A stretch of DNA of 64,000 nt. Origin: Rhodocyclales bacterium GT-UBC. GTDB lineage: Bacteria; Pseudomonadota; Gammaproteobacteria; Burkholderiales; Rhodocyclaceae. Shown here piece after piece: positions 52,478-63,261 of this stretch. The position numbers and the translations under genes were made by a program. The notes under the pieces are model-generated. The model searched no databases. It saw nothing but the letters and a program-made list of their open reading frames with translations, and was not told the DNA's origin. Position 1 is the first letter of the stretch. Each line of letters opens with the position of its first letter. The stretch spans positions 40,114-104,113 of the forward strand of contig QXPY01000016.1 in the NCBI GenBank assembly GCA_003583745.1, read 5' to 3'.

Positions 52478-53251
52478 ATGTCGGCGCTGGCATTCAAGGT
52501 CGTCATTCCCGCCCGTTTCGCGTCGACCCGGCTGCCGGCCAAGCCGCTGCTCGATCTCGGTGGCAAGCCGATGGTCGTGCGGGTGGCGGAACAGGCCCGG
52601 CTTTCCGGGGCGGATGAAATCTGGGTCGCCACCGATCACCCGGATGTCCTGGCTGCCGCGAAACAGCATGATGTAGCGGTACTGATGACCCGCAGCGATC
52701 ATCCGACCGGTACCGACCGCTTGGCCGAAGTAGTCGAGCAATGCGGCTGGTCGGACGACACCATCATCGTCAATGTTCAGGGCGACGAGCCGTTGATCGA
52801 GCCGGAAGTCATCCTGCAGACCGCCAGGCAGCTGGCCGAAAGCGGCGCGGATATCGCCACCGTGGCCCATCCGATCCACGATGCGGCCGATTTCTTCAAT
52901 CCGAACGTGGTCAAGGTTGTGTGTCGGGCGGATGGCGATGCGGCCTATTTTTCCCGGGCGCCGATTCCTTACGCGCGCGACCATTTCGCCAGCGAGCATG
53001 GCGGCAATACCTTGCCGGATGCTTTCCCGGCCTACCGCCATGTCGGCCTCTACGCCTATCGGGCCAGTTTTCTGAAAGCCTATGCCGGCTTGTCGGTGGC
53101 CCCGACGGAAAAGTTCGAGTCGCTGGAGCAATTGCGAGCCCTCTGGCATGGCTACCGGATCAGCGTAACGCTGATCGGGTCCGCGCCGGCACCGGGTGTT
53201 GATACGCCCGAAGATGCCGAGCGGATGCGCAAACTGTTTGACCGAGCCTGA
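52478..53251 (+). CDS. kdsB: CMP-KDO synthetase
   Basis: KdsB activates the sugar KDO with CTP for lipopolysaccharide core synthesis. The 257-residue protein has the nucleotidyltransferase start ([25 protein letters not shown], given in part). It also has the segments [10 protein letters not shown] and [11 protein letters not shown], and the C-terminal [11 protein letters not shown]. It starts 2 bp after the Trm112-like gene. Confidence 0.96.
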   Translation: MSALAFKVVIPARFASTRLPAKPLLDLGGKPMVVRVAEQARLSGADEIWVATDHPDVLAAAKQHDVAVLMTRSDHPTGTDRLAEVVEQCGWSDDTIIVNVQGDEPLIEPEVILQTARQLAESGADIATVAHPIHDAADFFNPNVVKVVCRADGDAAYFSRAPIPYARDHFASEHGGNTLPDAFPAYRHVGLYAYRASFLKAYAGLSVAPTEKFESLEQLRALWHGYRISVTLIGSAPAPGVDTPEDAERMRKLFDRA

Positions 53252-53303
53252 AATAGCGAGTACTTTTTCGCTCTTAGAGAACGGCCCAGACCGAAGCAAA
53301 TAA

Positions 53304-53993
<690 letters not shown>

Positions 53994-54004
53994 CAGGAGC
54001 AAAG

Positions 54005-55264
54005 ATGACGGTCAAAAACGCCTTCTACGCACAGTCAGGGGGCGTGACTGCCGTCATCAACGCCACGGCGTGCGGCCTGATCCAGGAAGCACGCCGGCAT
54101 CCCGAACGCATCGGGAAAGTGTTTGCCGGTCGCGACGGCATCATCGGCGCGCTGACCGAAGACCTGATCGATACCAGCCTCGAAACCGACGAGGCCATTG
54201 CCCGCCTGCGGACGACGCCGGGCGGCGCCTTCGGTTCCTGTCGCTACAAGCTGAAAAGTCTGGAAGATCATCGGGCCCAGTACGAACGCCTGATCGATGT
54301 GTTCAAGGCGCATGACATCGGCTATTTCTTCTACAACGGCGGCAACGACTCGATGGATACCGCCTGGAAGGTCTCGCAGATCGCCGAGAAGATGGGCTAT
54401 CCGGTTGTTTGCGTCGGAGTCCCGAAAACCGTCGATAACGATTTGCCGCTGACCGACTGTTGTCCGGGCTTCGGGTCGGTTGCCAAATATGTGGCGACGT
54501 CGATTCGCGAAGCCGGTTATGACGTTGCCTCGATGGCGCGGACATCGACCAAGATTTTCGTGCTTGAAGTCATGGGGCGCCACGCTGGCTGGATCACCGC
54601 TGCATGCGGCCTGGCTTCCGAGCAGGCCGGCGAGCCGCCGCATATCCTGCTTTTCCCCGAGGTGCCTTTTGATCCGGTTCGCTTCCTGGCTCGCGTCGAC
54701 GAGTGTGTCCGTCTCTATGGCTACTGCACGGTGGCGGTTTCGGAAGGTTTGTCGGATGCCGATGGACGGCTGATTGCCGATTCCGGCAGCAAGGATGCTT
54801 TCGGTCACTCGCAGCTGGGTGGGGTTGGCCAGATCGTCGCTCAACTGATCAAGGACAAGCTGGGCTACAAGTATCACTGGGCGCTGGCCGATTACCTGCA
54901 GCGTTCAGCTCGGCATCTGGCCTCCCGGACTGACGTCGAGCAGGCCCATGCCCTTGGTGTGGCCGCCGTGCAGCTTGCCTTGCAGGGCAAGAATGCCGTG
55001 ATGGCGACCATCGAGCGTCTGGCCGATGCCCCCTATCGCTGGCAGATTGGCGAGGCGCCGCTCAAGGATGTCGCCAATGTCGAACGCAAGATGCCGGCCG
55101 AATTCATTTCGCCGGATGGTTTCCATATCACCGATGCCTGTCGCAACTATTTGCAGCCGTTGATCGAAGGCGAGGAACCGCCACCCTATCGCAACGGATT
55201 GCCGGACTATGTCCGCTTGCAGAACGTGTCCATTGGTAAAAAGCTGGAGGCGTTCACAGTCTGA
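54005..55264 (+). CDS. pfp: Pyrophosphate-dependent 6-phosphofructokinase
   Basis: The enzyme phosphorylates fructose 6-phosphate with pyrophosphate, reversibly. The 419-residue protein has the phosphofructokinase fold (AQSGGVTAVINATACGL, SMARTSTKIFVLEVMGRHAGW). Two features favour pyrophosphate over ATP. The phosphate-donor motif is GGNDSMDT (ATP enzymes have GGDGS), and the catalytic loop is PKTVDNDLP with Lys where ATP enzymes have Gly. It is 11 bp after adk and 30 bp before a pyrophosphatase pump, consistent with an energy module. Confidence 0.92.
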   Translation: MTVKNAFYAQSGGVTAVINATACGLIQEARRHPERIGKVFAGRDGIIGALTEDLIDTSLETDEAIARLRTTPGGAFGSCRYKLKSLEDHRAQYERLIDVFKAHDIGYFFYNGGNDSMDTAWKVSQIAEKMGYPVVCVGVPKTVDNDLPLTDCCPGFGSVAKYVATSIREAGYDVASMARTSTKIFVLEVMGRHAGWITAACGLASEQAGEPPHILLFPEVPFDPVRFLARVDECVRLYGYCTVAVSEGLSDADGRLIADSGSKDAFGHSQLGGVGQIVAQLIKDKLGYKYHWALADYLQRSARHLASRTDVEQAHALGVAAVQLALQGKNAVMATIERLADAPYRWQIGEAPLKDVANVERKMPAEFISPDGFHITDACRNYLQPLIEGEEPPPYRNGLPDYVRLQNVSIGKKLEAFTV

Positions 55265-55294
55265 TTTTTTGTTAGCCATGAAGAGGGGGGAGTA

Positions 55295-57352
55295 ATGTCT
55301 ACAGCGTTGTTGTTGGCGCTAGCTTGCGCCGTATTGGCTGTCCTGTATGGCTGGATTTCGAGCCGACAGATCCTCGCGTTGCCGGCCGGCAACGAGCGCA
55401 TGCAAGAAATTGCCAAGGCCATCCAGCAGGGGGCCGAGGCTTACCTGAGCCGCCAGTACAAGACTATCGCGATGGTCGGCGTCATCCTCTTCCTGGCTAT
55501 CGGCCTCATTCCCAAGCTCGGTTGGCCAACTGCTTTCGGCTTTCTGATCGGTGCCGTGCTTTCCGGCGCCGCCGGCTTCATCGGCATGAACGTATCGGTC
55601 CGGGCCAATGTCCGGACGGCCGAGGCGGCCCGTGGCGGTATCGCTGCCGCACTCGATGTCGCCTTCAAGGGCGGCGCGATCACCGGCATGCTGGTGGTCG
55701 GGTTGGGGCTGCTCGGTGTGGCGGGTTATTTCGCTTTCCTGAAATCGACCAGCGGGCCGGATGCCGATCTGCACCATGTCATCGAGCCGCTCGTCGGGCT
55801 GGCATTCGGGTCGTCGCTGATCTCGATCTTCGCCCGTCTCGGTGGCGGTATTTTCACCAAGGGGGCTGACGTCGGTGCCGATCTGGTCGGCAAGGTCGAA
55901 GCCGGCATTCCGGAAGACGATCCGCGCAATCCGGCAGTGATTGCTGACAATGTCGGCGACAACGTCGGCGACTGCGCCGGCATGGCGGCCGACCTGTTCG
56001 AAACCTACGCCGTGACGGTGGTGGCGACGATGGTGCTGGCGGCGTTGACGATCAAGTCGGCGAGCGGTCTGGGCGAGAATCTCGTGTTGTATCCGTTGGC
56101 TCTGGGCGGCGTATCGATCATTGCATCGATCATTGGCTGTTATTTCGTCAAGGCAACCGAGGGGGGCAAGATCATGGCGGCGCTTTATCGCGGCCTGATT
56201 GTCGCCGGCGTGCTGGCGCTGGCGGCCTATTATCCAGTCACCGCCTGGCTGATCGGGGCGGGCGATGCGGTGGCCAAGATCACCACGGCTTCGATGTTCG
56301 GTTGTTCGGTCGTCGGTCTGGTGCTGACCGCCGCCCTGGTCTGGATCACCGAGTACTACACCGGTACCGATTACGCGCCAGTCAAACATGTTGCCGCATC
56401 CTGCCAGACCGGCCATGCGACCAACATGATTGCCGGGATCGGGGTGTCGATGAAGTCGACCGCCTGGCCCGTACTTTCGGTCTGCGCGGCGATTTTTGCG
56501 GCCTATTCACTGGGCGGCTTGTTCGGGATCGCTATCGCTGCAACGTCGATGCTGTCGATGGCCGGTATCGTCGTGGCATTGGATGCCTACGGACCGATTA
56601 CCGACAATGCCGGCGGTATTGCCGAAATGGCCGAATTGCCCAAGGAGGTGCGCAACGTCACCGATCCGCTCGATGCGGTCGGCAACACCACCAAGGCGGT
56701 GACCAAGGGCTATGCCATCGGCTCGGCCGGTCTCGCCGCCCTGGTGCTCTTCGCCGACTATACGCATGGTCTGGAAGCTGCCGGACTGAGTAATATTTCC
56801 TTCGACCTGTCGAATCACATGGTTATCATCGGCCTCTTCATCGGCGGCCTGATTCCCTATCTGTTCGGGGCGATGGCGATGGAAGCGGTGGGGCGTTCGG
56901 CTGGCGCGGTCGTTCTCGAGGTGCGTCGTCAGTTCAAGGAAATCCCGGGCATCATGGAAGGGACGGCCAAGCCCGATTACTCGCGGGCCGTCGATATGCT
57001 GACCGTTGCGGCGATCAAGGAAATGATGCTGCCGTCGATCCTGCCGGTGGCGGTGCCGATCGTGGTCGGTCTGGCGCTTGGGCCGCAGGCGCTGGGGGGC
57101 TTGCTGGTGGGAACCATCGTGACCGGTTTGTTCGTCGCGATTTCGATGACGACAGGTGGTGGGGCGTGGGATAACGCCAAGAAATACATCGAAGATGGGC
57201 ATTTTGGTGGCAAGGGTTCGGAAGCGCATAAAGCGGCAGTTACCGGCGATACCGTTGGCGATCCCTACAAGGATACAGCGGGGCCGGCGGTTAATCCGCT
57301 GATCAAGATCATCAATCTGGTGGCATTGCTGATAGTCCCATTGATGGCCTGA
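55295..57352 (+). CDS. hppA: Proton-translocating pyrophosphatase, K+-independent type
   Basis: HppA couples pyrophosphate hydrolysis to proton pumping across the inner membrane. The 685-residue protein has about 16 membrane segments and the substrate motifs [20 protein letters not shown] and [19 protein letters not shown]. The segment [17 protein letters not shown] has Lys at the position that is Ala in K+-dependent enzymes, which marks the K+-independent H+-pumping group. An AGAGGGGGGAG ribosome site precedes the ATG. Confidence 0.96.
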   Translation: MSTALLLALACAVLAVLYGWISSRQILALPAGNERMQEIAKAIQQGAEAYLSRQYKTIAMVGVILFLAIGLIPKLGWPTAFGFLIGAVLSGAAGFIGMNVSVRANVRTAEAARGGIAAALDVAFKGGAITGMLVVGLGLLGVAGYFAFLKSTSGPDADLHHVIEPLVGLAFGSSLISIFARLGGGIFTKGADVGADLVGKVEAGIPEDDPRNPAVIADNVGDNVGDCAGMAADLFETYAVTVVATMVLAALTIKSASGLGENLVLYPLALGGVSIIASIIGCYFVKATEGGKIMAALYRGLIVAGVLALAAYYPVTAWLIGAGDAVAKITTASMFGCSVVGLVLTAALVWITEYYTGTDYAPVKHVAASCQTGHATNMIAGIGVSMKSTAWPVLSVCAAIFAAYSLGGLFGIAIAATSMLSMAGIVVALDAYGPITDNAGGIAEMAELPKEVRNVTDPLDAVGNTTKAVTKGYAIGSAGLAALVLFADYTHGLEAAGLSNISFDLSNHMVIIGLFIGGLIPYLFGAMAMEAVGRSAGAVVLEVRRQFKEIPGIMEGTAKPDYSRAVDMLTVAAIKEMMLPSILPVAVPIVVGLALGPQALGGLLVGTIVTGLFVAISMTTGGGAWDNAKKYIEDGHFGGKGSEAHKAAVTGDTVGDPYKDTAGPAVNPLIKIINLVALLIVPLMA

Positions 57353-57371
57353 TATATTGCTGGAAACAGCC

Positions 57372-57397
57372 AAAAGGCGGTTTCGACCGCCTTTTTG
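57372..57397 (+). terminator. Rho-independent terminator after hppA
   Basis: An 8-bp stem AAAGGCGG / CCGCCTTT with loop TTTCGA runs into a T tract, 20 bp after the hppA stop. It separates the metabolic operon from the secretion operon. Confidence 0.92.
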
Positions 57398-57403
57398 CAT
57401 TTT

Positions 57404-57430
57404 TAAAGTATTAGCCATGACGGCCGATAT
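57404..57430 (+). promoter_or_regulatory. Sigma28 (FliA) promoter of the secretion operon
   Basis: TAAAGTAT (57404-57411) and GCCGATAT (57423-57430) match 7 of 8 bases each of the sigma28 elements TAAAGTTT and GCCGATAA, with exactly 11 bp between. Transcription should start near 57437, 26 nt before the exporter ATG. It stands between the hppA terminator and the operon, the right place for the operon promoter. Confidence 0.75.
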
Positions 57431-57462
57431 AGGTAGAGACTGGATTTGAGGGCAGTACAGCC

Positions 57463-59640
57463 ATGAGCGAAATGATCAATGGGGCAGTAGATGCGGCGAA
57501 GTCCGGCGTGCGGGAGGATCTTCTGCATCATGACCCCCTGCTCGACTGCCTGGTGGAGCTCACCCGCATCCATGCCAGACCGAGTACGCGTGCTGCGCTG
57601 GTGGCCGGTCTGCCTTTGGAGGATGGCTCGCTGACACCGTCGCTGTTCGCGCGGGCGGCCAGTCGAGCCGGCCTGTCGGCCAAGGTGATCCGGCGCTCAC
57701 TGGAAAAAATCGATCCGGCCTTGTTGCCTGCCGTGCTGCTTTTGCATGGCGAAGAAGCATGTGTTCTCCTCGGCTGGGATGAAACCAGCGAAACGGCCCG
57801 GTTGCTCTTTCCTGAAACGGGACAAGGCTCGGTTTTGTTGTCGCGGGCGGAGTTGCAGCAACGATATGCCGGGATTGCCATTTTTGCCCGGCCGCATTTT
57901 CGTTTCGACAAGCGTACGCCGCAGGTTGGCGACGTTCGCCTGCGCCATTGGTTCTGGGGAGCCTTGGCCGATCAGTGGACGGTTTATCGCGACGTCCTTG
58001 CCGCGGCATTGCTGATCAACGTGATTGCGCTGGCCATGCCCCTGTTTTCGATGAATGTCTATGATCGGGTGGTGCCCAACCGCGCCATGGAGACGCTTTG
58101 GGTACTGGCTTTGGGCGTGATCTTGCTGATCGGCGTCGACATGACCTTGCGTCTGTTGCGTGGTCATTTCATCGACCTGGCCAGTGCGCGAATCGACAAG
58201 GCGTTGTCGGCAAGGATCATGGAGCGGGTGCTGGGGGTCAGGATGGAGGCACGACCGGCTGCGGTGGGTGCTTTTTCATCCAATTTGCGCTCCTTTGAAA
58301 CCGTGCGCGATTTCATCACCTCTGCTTCGGTAACAGCCTTTATCGACCTGCCGTTTGCCTTCATTTTTATTTTCGTGATCGCGATCATCGCCTGGCAACT
58401 GGTTTTGCCGGTCCTGGCGGCGATTGTCATCGTCGTGATCTATGCCTATATCTTGCAGCACAAGATGCATGCCTTGTCGGAGACAACCTACCGTGCCGGT
58501 GCACTGCGCAATGCAACCTTGATCGAGAGCCTGTCGGCGTTGGAGACCATCAAGACGCAGGGGGCGGAAAGCGTCATGCAGTCGCGGTGGGAAAAATCCG
58601 TGGTCTTTGTGTCAAGGGTGAACAACCAGATGCGCTTCTTGTCAGCCGCTGCCACGACCGGGGCCATGGAAGTCCAGCAACTGGTCAATATAGTGGTCAT
58701 CATCGCCGGTGTTTATCTGATCGGCGAAGGCAAGTTGAGCATGGGCGGCATGATCGCCTGCACCATGCTGGCCTCTCGCGCTGTGGCGCCGCTTGGTCAG
58801 ATGGTGGGCTTGCTGATGCAATACCACAACGCAAAGGTGTCGCTGGCTTCGCTCGATCAGGTGATGGCCAAGCCGGTCGAGCGGCCGGAAGATGCGACCT
58901 TTGTCCATCGTCCCGAGTTGCGAGGCAACATCGAGTTCCGCGACGTCGAATTCAGTTATCCGGGGAGCGCCATCGCAACCTTGAAGGGAATGAGCTGCCG
59001 CATCGGTGAGGGTGAAAAGGTGGTCGTTATCGGCCGGATCGGTTCCGGCAAAACGACGCTGCAAAAACTGCTGCTCGGGCTTTACCAACCGACGGGCGGT
59101 TCAGTCTCGATCGACGGGGTCGATGTCCGTCAGCTCGACCCGGCTGATCTGCGGCGCAACATTGGTTACGTGTCGCAGGATGTCACCTTGTTTTACGGCA
59201 GTTTGCGCGACAACATCGTGATTGGCGCGCCTTACGCAGACGATGCCGCAGTGGTCGCGGCAGCCGAGGCGGCCGGTTTGACCGATTTTGTGAATCGACA
59301 TCCGGATGGTTTCGACATGATGATCGGCGAGCGGGGCGATTCGCTATCCGGCGGACAGCGCCAGAGCGTGGCCATCGCCCGTGCCTTCCTGATGGATCCG
59401 CCCATTTTGTTATTGGACGAACCGACCAGTTCGATGGATTTTTCCTCTGAGCAGCAATTCAAGCAAAAGCTCAAAACCCTGGCCGCGCACAAAACGGTAT
59501 TGATCGTGACGCATCGGAACAGCCTGCTCGATCTGGCAACCCGCGTCATCGTGGTGGACGATGGCCGCATCGTTGCCGACGGGCCGCGTGATCAAGTGAT
59601 TCAAGCCTTGCAAAGCGGTCGGATCGGGAGAGCGTCATGA
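57463..59640 (+). CDS. LapB-type type I secretion ABC transporter
   Basis: This is the inner-membrane ATPase of a type I secretion system. The 725-residue protein has a degenerate N-terminal C39-peptidase-like domain (about residues 20-150: HDPLLDCLVELTRIHARPS). This lacks the usual protease motif, as in LapB exporters of giant adhesins. The transmembrane domain follows (about 160-450), then the nucleotide-binding domain with Walker A GRIGSGKTT, signature LSGGQRQSVAI and Walker B ILLLDEPTSSMD. It overlaps the next gene by 4 bp (ATGA). Confidence 0.93.
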   Translation: MSEMINGAVDAAKSGVREDLLHHDPLLDCLVELTRIHARPSTRAALVAGLPLEDGSLTPSLFARAASRAGLSAKVIRRSLEKIDPALLPAVLLLHGEEACVLLGWDETSETARLLFPETGQGSVLLSRAELQQRYAGIAIFARPHFRFDKRTPQVGDVRLRHWFWGALADQWTVYRDVLAAALLINVIALAMPLFSMNVYDRVVPNRAMETLWVLALGVILLIGVDMTLRLLRGHFIDLASARIDKALSARIMERVLGVRMEARPAAVGAFSSNLRSFETVRDFITSASVTAFIDLPFAFIFIFVIAIIAWQLVLPVLAAIVIVVIYAYILQHKMHALSETTYRAGALRNATLIESLSALETIKTQGAESVMQSRWEKSVVFVSRVNNQMRFLSAAATTGAMEVQQLVNIVVIIAGVYLIGEGKLSMGGMIACTMLASRAVAPLGQMVGLLMQYHNAKVSLASLDQVMAKPVERPEDATFVHRPELRGNIEFRDVEFSYPGSAIATLKGMSCRIGEGEKVVVIGRIGSGKTTLQKLLLGLYQPTGGSVSIDGVDVRQLDPADLRRNIGYVSQDVTLFYGSLRDNIVIGAPYADDAAVVAAAEAAGLTDFVNRHPDGFDMMIGERGDSLSGGQRQSVAIARAFLMDPPILLLDEPTSSMDFSSEQQFKQKLKTLAAHKTVLIVTHRNSLLDLATRVIVVDDGRIVADGPRDQVIQALQSGRIGRAS

Positions 59641-61040
59641 GCATCTTGAGCCGGCTGCATGCCGGGTTGGAAGCGATAGCACAGCGCAGTGCGCCTTGGC
59701 TGGAAAAGCTTCTCGGCCGTTTGCCCAATCGCGAAGATATCGAAGCGGTCGATTTCGCGACCGATGCCGATGCTGCCATCATCGATCAGGAGCCGTTGCG
59801 GGCGCGGGTACTGCTGCGTTCGATCGCTATCGTCTTCACGATTTTCCTGCTCTGGGCTGCGGTGGCCCAGCTTGATGAAGTGACGCGGGGCGAAGGGAAG
59901 GTCATTCCGTCGAAACAGGTTCAAGTCCTGCAAAGCATCGATGGCGGTTTGGTTTCGGAAATACTGGTCCGTGAAGGCGACGTCGTGCAACCCGACCAGT
60001 TGCTCATCAAAATCGACGAAACGCGCTTTGCTTCTTCGGTGAAGGAAAACCGGGTGCAATATCTGGGGCTGGTGGCACGGGCCGCCCGACTCAAGGCAAT
60101 GTCCGACGGCAAGGCTTTTGTGCCACCGCCCGAGGTCATGAAGGAAAGTCCGGAAATCGTCGAGCAGGAGCGGCAACTTTACGAGGCCAAGCGGGACGAG
60201 ATGAATGCAGCGGTATCGATTGCCCGTCAGCAATTGGCGCAGCGCCAGCAAGAGCAGAATGAAGCGCAAGCGCGTCGCGCTCAAGCGGCGCAAGGCTATG
60301 AACTGACTTCGAAAGAGTTGTCCGTGACCCGCCCGCTGATCAATTCCGGTGCCGTATCGGAGGTTGAGTTGCTCCGGCTGGAGCGCGATGTCTCGCGCTA
60401 CCGGGGGGAGCGCGACATGGCTGCAGCACAGATTACCCGTCTGCAAGCCGCGATCAGTGAAGCGCATCGCAAGATCGAGGAGGTCGAGCTGACTTTCCGT
60501 AACGATGCCGGCAAGGAGTTGTCGGAGACGACAGCAAAATTAAATGGTCTGGCCGAAGGCAGTGTCGCCTTGTCCGACCGCGTCAAGCAGTCGTCGATCC
60601 GTTCGCCGGTCAAGGGAACGGTCAAGCGACTCTTGATCAACACCGTTGGCGGTGTGGTGCAGCCCGGCAAGGACATGATCGAAATCGTTCCTTTGGAGGA
60701 TGCCTTGCTGCTCGAAGCCAAGGTGCAGCCACGCGATATCGCTTTCTTGCGGCCCGGGCAGCCCGCCATGGTCAAGTTCACCGCTTACGATTTTTCGATC
60801 TACGGCGGCCTGGAGGGAACGCTGGAGCACATCGGGGCCGATACCGTGATGGATGAAAAAGGCAATGCCTTCTACGTTGTCCGGGTGCGTACCAACAAGC
60901 CCGGGTTTGGCGACGCCAATCTGCCGATCATTCCCGGCATGGTGGCCGAAGTCGATATTTTGACTGGCAAGAAGAGTGTTCTTGCCTATTTGTTGAAGCC
61001 GGTTCTTCGTGCCAAGAACGTGGCGATGACGGAGCGTTGA
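59637..61040 (+). CDS. LapC-type membrane fusion protein (HlyD family)
   Basis: This periplasmic adaptor of the type I secretion system has a cytoplasmic N-terminus and one membrane helix (RSIAIVFTIFLLWAAVAQLDEV). A lipoyl-type domain (GEGKVIPSKQVQVLQSIDGG) follows, then a long coiled coil (about 170-300). The C-terminal barrel carries the HlyD signature (IVPLEDALLLEAKVQPRDIAFLRPGQPAMVKFTAYDFSIYG, given in part). It pairs with the preceding exporter. The outer-membrane partner (TolC/LapE type) is not in the window. Confidence 0.94.
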   Translation: MSILSRLHAGLEAIAQRSAPWLEKLLGRLPNREDIEAVDFATDADAAIIDQEPLRARVLLRSIAIVFTIFLLWAAVAQLDEVTRGEGKVIPSKQVQVLQSIDGGLVSEILVREGDVVQPDQLLIKIDETRFASSVKENRVQYLGLVARAARLKAMSDGKAFVPPPEVMKESPEIVEQERQLYEAKRDEMNAAVSIARQQLAQRQQEQNEAQARRAQAAQGYELTSKELSVTRPLINSGAVSEVELLRLERDVSRYRGERDMAAAQITRLQAAISEAHRKIEEVELTFRNDAGKELSETTAKLNGLAEGSVALSDRVKQSSIRSPVKGTVKRLLINTVGGVVQPGKDMIEIVPLEDALLLEAKVQPRDIAFLRPGQPAMVKFTAYDFSIYGGLEGTLEHIGADTVMDEKGNAFYVVRVRTNKPGFGDANLPIIPGMVAEVDILTGKKSVLAYLLKPVLRAKNVAMTER

Positions 61041-61654
61041 TGCAACATTGGATTCTCGATACCCAATCGAACCCGCTGACCAACTGGTTGGAAGCGTTTC
61101 CAACGGCCGTCTTGATCAAGTCTGCCGCCGACATCGCTGCGACGGGCGAGTCGGGGATCATCTGGTGTCGTGCCGGAGCGGCTGACGCCTCGCTCGCCGA
61201 GGTGGTCGGTTCTGGCTTCCCGGTCGTCCTGATGAGCGACGAGCCGGATGAGCAATTGACCTTGCTCGCCTTGTCGATGGGGGCATCGGGATGTTGCAAC
61301 AGTCGCGCCGCACCGGAGGTCTTGAGCCAAATTGCCCTGGTGGTTGGAAATGGCGGTCTATGGGTCGGTCAATCCTTGCTCCAGAAACTGGTAGCCGGAT
61401 CCGGCCGGGTGTTGGCGGCGCGTCCTGCGCAAGGTGGTGCCGATGCTCTCCTGTCCCAGCTTTCGGAGCGCGAACTTCAGGTTGCCCGGTTAGTCGCGGC
61501 AGGTGAAAGCAACAAGGAAATTGCCGGACGACTCGATATCTCGGAGCGAACCGTCAAGGCGCACCTTACGGCCATATTCGCCAAGCTCGGTTTGCGTGAC
61601 CGCTTGCAGTTGTCGGTGACCGTGAATGGCATCTCGTTGGCCGGCAATTCATGA
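61040..61654 (+). CDS. LuxR-family regulator with degenerate receiver
   Basis: This 204-residue protein has a receiver-like N-terminal half and a LuxR helix-turn-helix (LSERELQVARLVAAGESNKEIAGRLDISERTVKAHLTAIFAKLGLRDR, given in part). The receiver half shows no clear acidic pocket or phospho-acceptor: the usual Asp strand reads GIIWCRAGAADAS. So it is probably not controlled by phosphorylation. The ATG overlaps the fusion-protein stop (TGATG). It may regulate the operon or the adhesin; targets are unknown. Confidence 0.85.
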   Translation: MQHWILDTQSNPLTNWLEAFPTAVLIKSAADIAATGESGIIWCRAGAADASLAEVVGSGFPVVLMSDEPDEQLTLLALSMGASGCCNSRAAPEVLSQIALVVGNGGLWVGQSLLQKLVAGSGRVLAARPAQGGADALLSQLSERELQVARLVAAGESNKEIAGRLDISERTVKAHLTAIFAKLGLRDRLQLSVTVNGISLAGNS

Positions 61655-63261
61655 AAATACCTGCGCCGCTTGTCGGTGATGGGGGGCGGCCGAGAATTTT
61701 CGTCTCGATGGCCAGTTACCGCGATCCGGAAGGGCCGCCGACCCTGGCGGACATGTATGCCAAGGCCCGTTTTCCGGAGCGCATCTTCACTGGCGTCTTG
61801 TGGCAGGTCGATGCCGAACATGATCGTGATTGCTATGAGTTGCCGGATGCGGTGCCTGTTGCCCAGGTCAGAAGTGGTTTTGTCCATCCGCAGGACAGTC
61901 TGGGTGCTTGCTGGGCGCGCCATTCGATCTTGAGCGAATTGCGCGCCGGGGAAGAGTTTGTCCTGCAAATCGATAGTCACATGCGGTTTGTCGAAGACTG
62001 GGACGAGAAACTGTTGGCCATGTGGGCGCGTTGTCGTTCGCCTCGGGCGGTGCTGAGCAGCTATCCGGTGGCGTACTCGCCGCCGCACCAACTTGCCGCC
62101 AAGGCAATTACCATTTTGTGTCCGAAAGGGTTCAATCATCGTGGCATCCTGACTTTCGAAGCCCGTTCCGAGAACTACGAGCTTCGCCAGGAACAGCCCA
62201 TGCCCAATGCCTTTGTGTGCGGGGGCTTTCTCTTTGCGCCCGGAGCGGCGTTCGATCAGGTCCCCTACGACCCGTATCTTTATTTTCACGGCGAGGAAAT
62301 CTCCCTTTCGGCGAGACTATGGACGCATGGCTGGGATCCCTATACGCCCGATGACGTGCTGATCTACCACTATTACGGACGAGCCGAGCTACGTCCGCGT
62401 CACTGGGCGGACAACCCGGATTGGGGCGGGCTGGATCAGCGTTCCTTGTCGCGCCTGAGGCATCTTTTCGGCATGGAGGTGTCGAACGATCCCAAAGTGA
62501 TCGAAGAACTCGATCGTTTTGGCTTGGGTTCGATCAGGACGCTCGCCGAGTATGAAAAATTTGCCGATGTCGCCTTTGCGGCTCAAAGGATTGGGCGCCG
62601 AGGGGCGAGCGGTCATTTTCCGCCGCATCCTGACCCGCAACGGCGGGCCAAGGCCAGGGTATTCGAGAACATCTACGCGCAAAACACCTGGGGATGTTCG
62701 GAAACCAGCAGCGGACCAGGCGCTACCCGGGGCGCGACGCGGGCGGCAGGGCTGTTCTTGCGCCAATTCATTGCGGACAAGGGGATTCACTCCCTGCTAG
62801 ATGCGGGGTGTGGCGATGTCAATTGGGCTTGGGAGAGCACTCAGGCGCTCACTTACTACTTCGGGATCGATCTGGTCGCAGACATGATCGATAACAACCA
62901 GACCCTGCACGGTTGGCGCAAGGGCCATTTTTTCAGTGTGGCGGATATCTGCCGGGATCCGTTACCCCGGGCCGAGGCGATTTTATGTCGTCACGTGCTG
63001 ACCCATCAGCCAAACGAGGAAATTGTTGCCGCGCTCAGGAATTTCGTCGCCTCGGGGGCAGTCTGGTTGATCTGCAATGGGTACGAGGTCGCCGACAACG
63101 CCGATACACAGCTTGGCTTCTGGCGTCCGATAGATCTGACCCGGCATCCATTTGCCTTGCCCGAGCCCGAGATGAAGGTCAGGGATGGCGCCGGTGCCTG
63201 GCTGGGGGCGTGGTCGATCGAGGCAATCCGGGAACGTGTGAATTCCTTAACGCTTTCCTGA
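61651..63261 (+). CDS. GlcNAc-transferase-like / SAM methyltransferase fusion
   Basis: This 536-residue protein has two domains. Residues about 13-290 resemble the GlcNAc-transferase family of Skp1 and mucin-type protein glycosylation (IFVSMASYRDPEG, the metal-binding-like QIDSHMRFVEDWD near 107, CGGFLFAPG, YDPYLYFHGEEISLSARLWTHGW, given in part). Residues about 345-530 form a class I methyltransferase (LLDAGCGDVNW near 380, CRHVLTHQPNEEI). The ATGA overlap with the regulator places it in the secretion operon. It may glycosylate and methylate the adhesin that follows; this is inference. Confidence 0.8.
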   Translation: MKIPAPLVGDGGRPRIFVSMASYRDPEGPPTLADMYAKARFPERIFTGVLWQVDAEHDRDCYELPDAVPVAQVRSGFVHPQDSLGACWARHSILSELRAGEEFVLQIDSHMRFVEDWDEKLLAMWARCRSPRAVLSSYPVAYSPPHQLAAKAITILCPKGFNHRGILTFEARSENYELRQEQPMPNAFVCGGFLFAPGAAFDQVPYDPYLYFHGEEISLSARLWTHGWDPYTPDDVLIYHYYGRAELRPRHWADNPDWGGLDQRSLSRLRHLFGMEVSNDPKVIEELDRFGLGSIRTLAEYEKFADVAFAAQRIGRRGASGHFPPHPDPQRRAKARVFENIYAQNTWGCSETSSGPGATRGATRAAGLFLRQFIADKGIHSLLDAGCGDVNWAWESTQALTYYFGIDLVADMIDNNQTLHGWRKGHFFSVADICRDPLPRAEAILCRHVLTHQPNEEIVAALRNFVASGAVWLICNGYEVADNADTQLGFWRPIDLTRHPFALPEPEMKVRDGAGAWLGAWSIEAIRERVNSLTLS

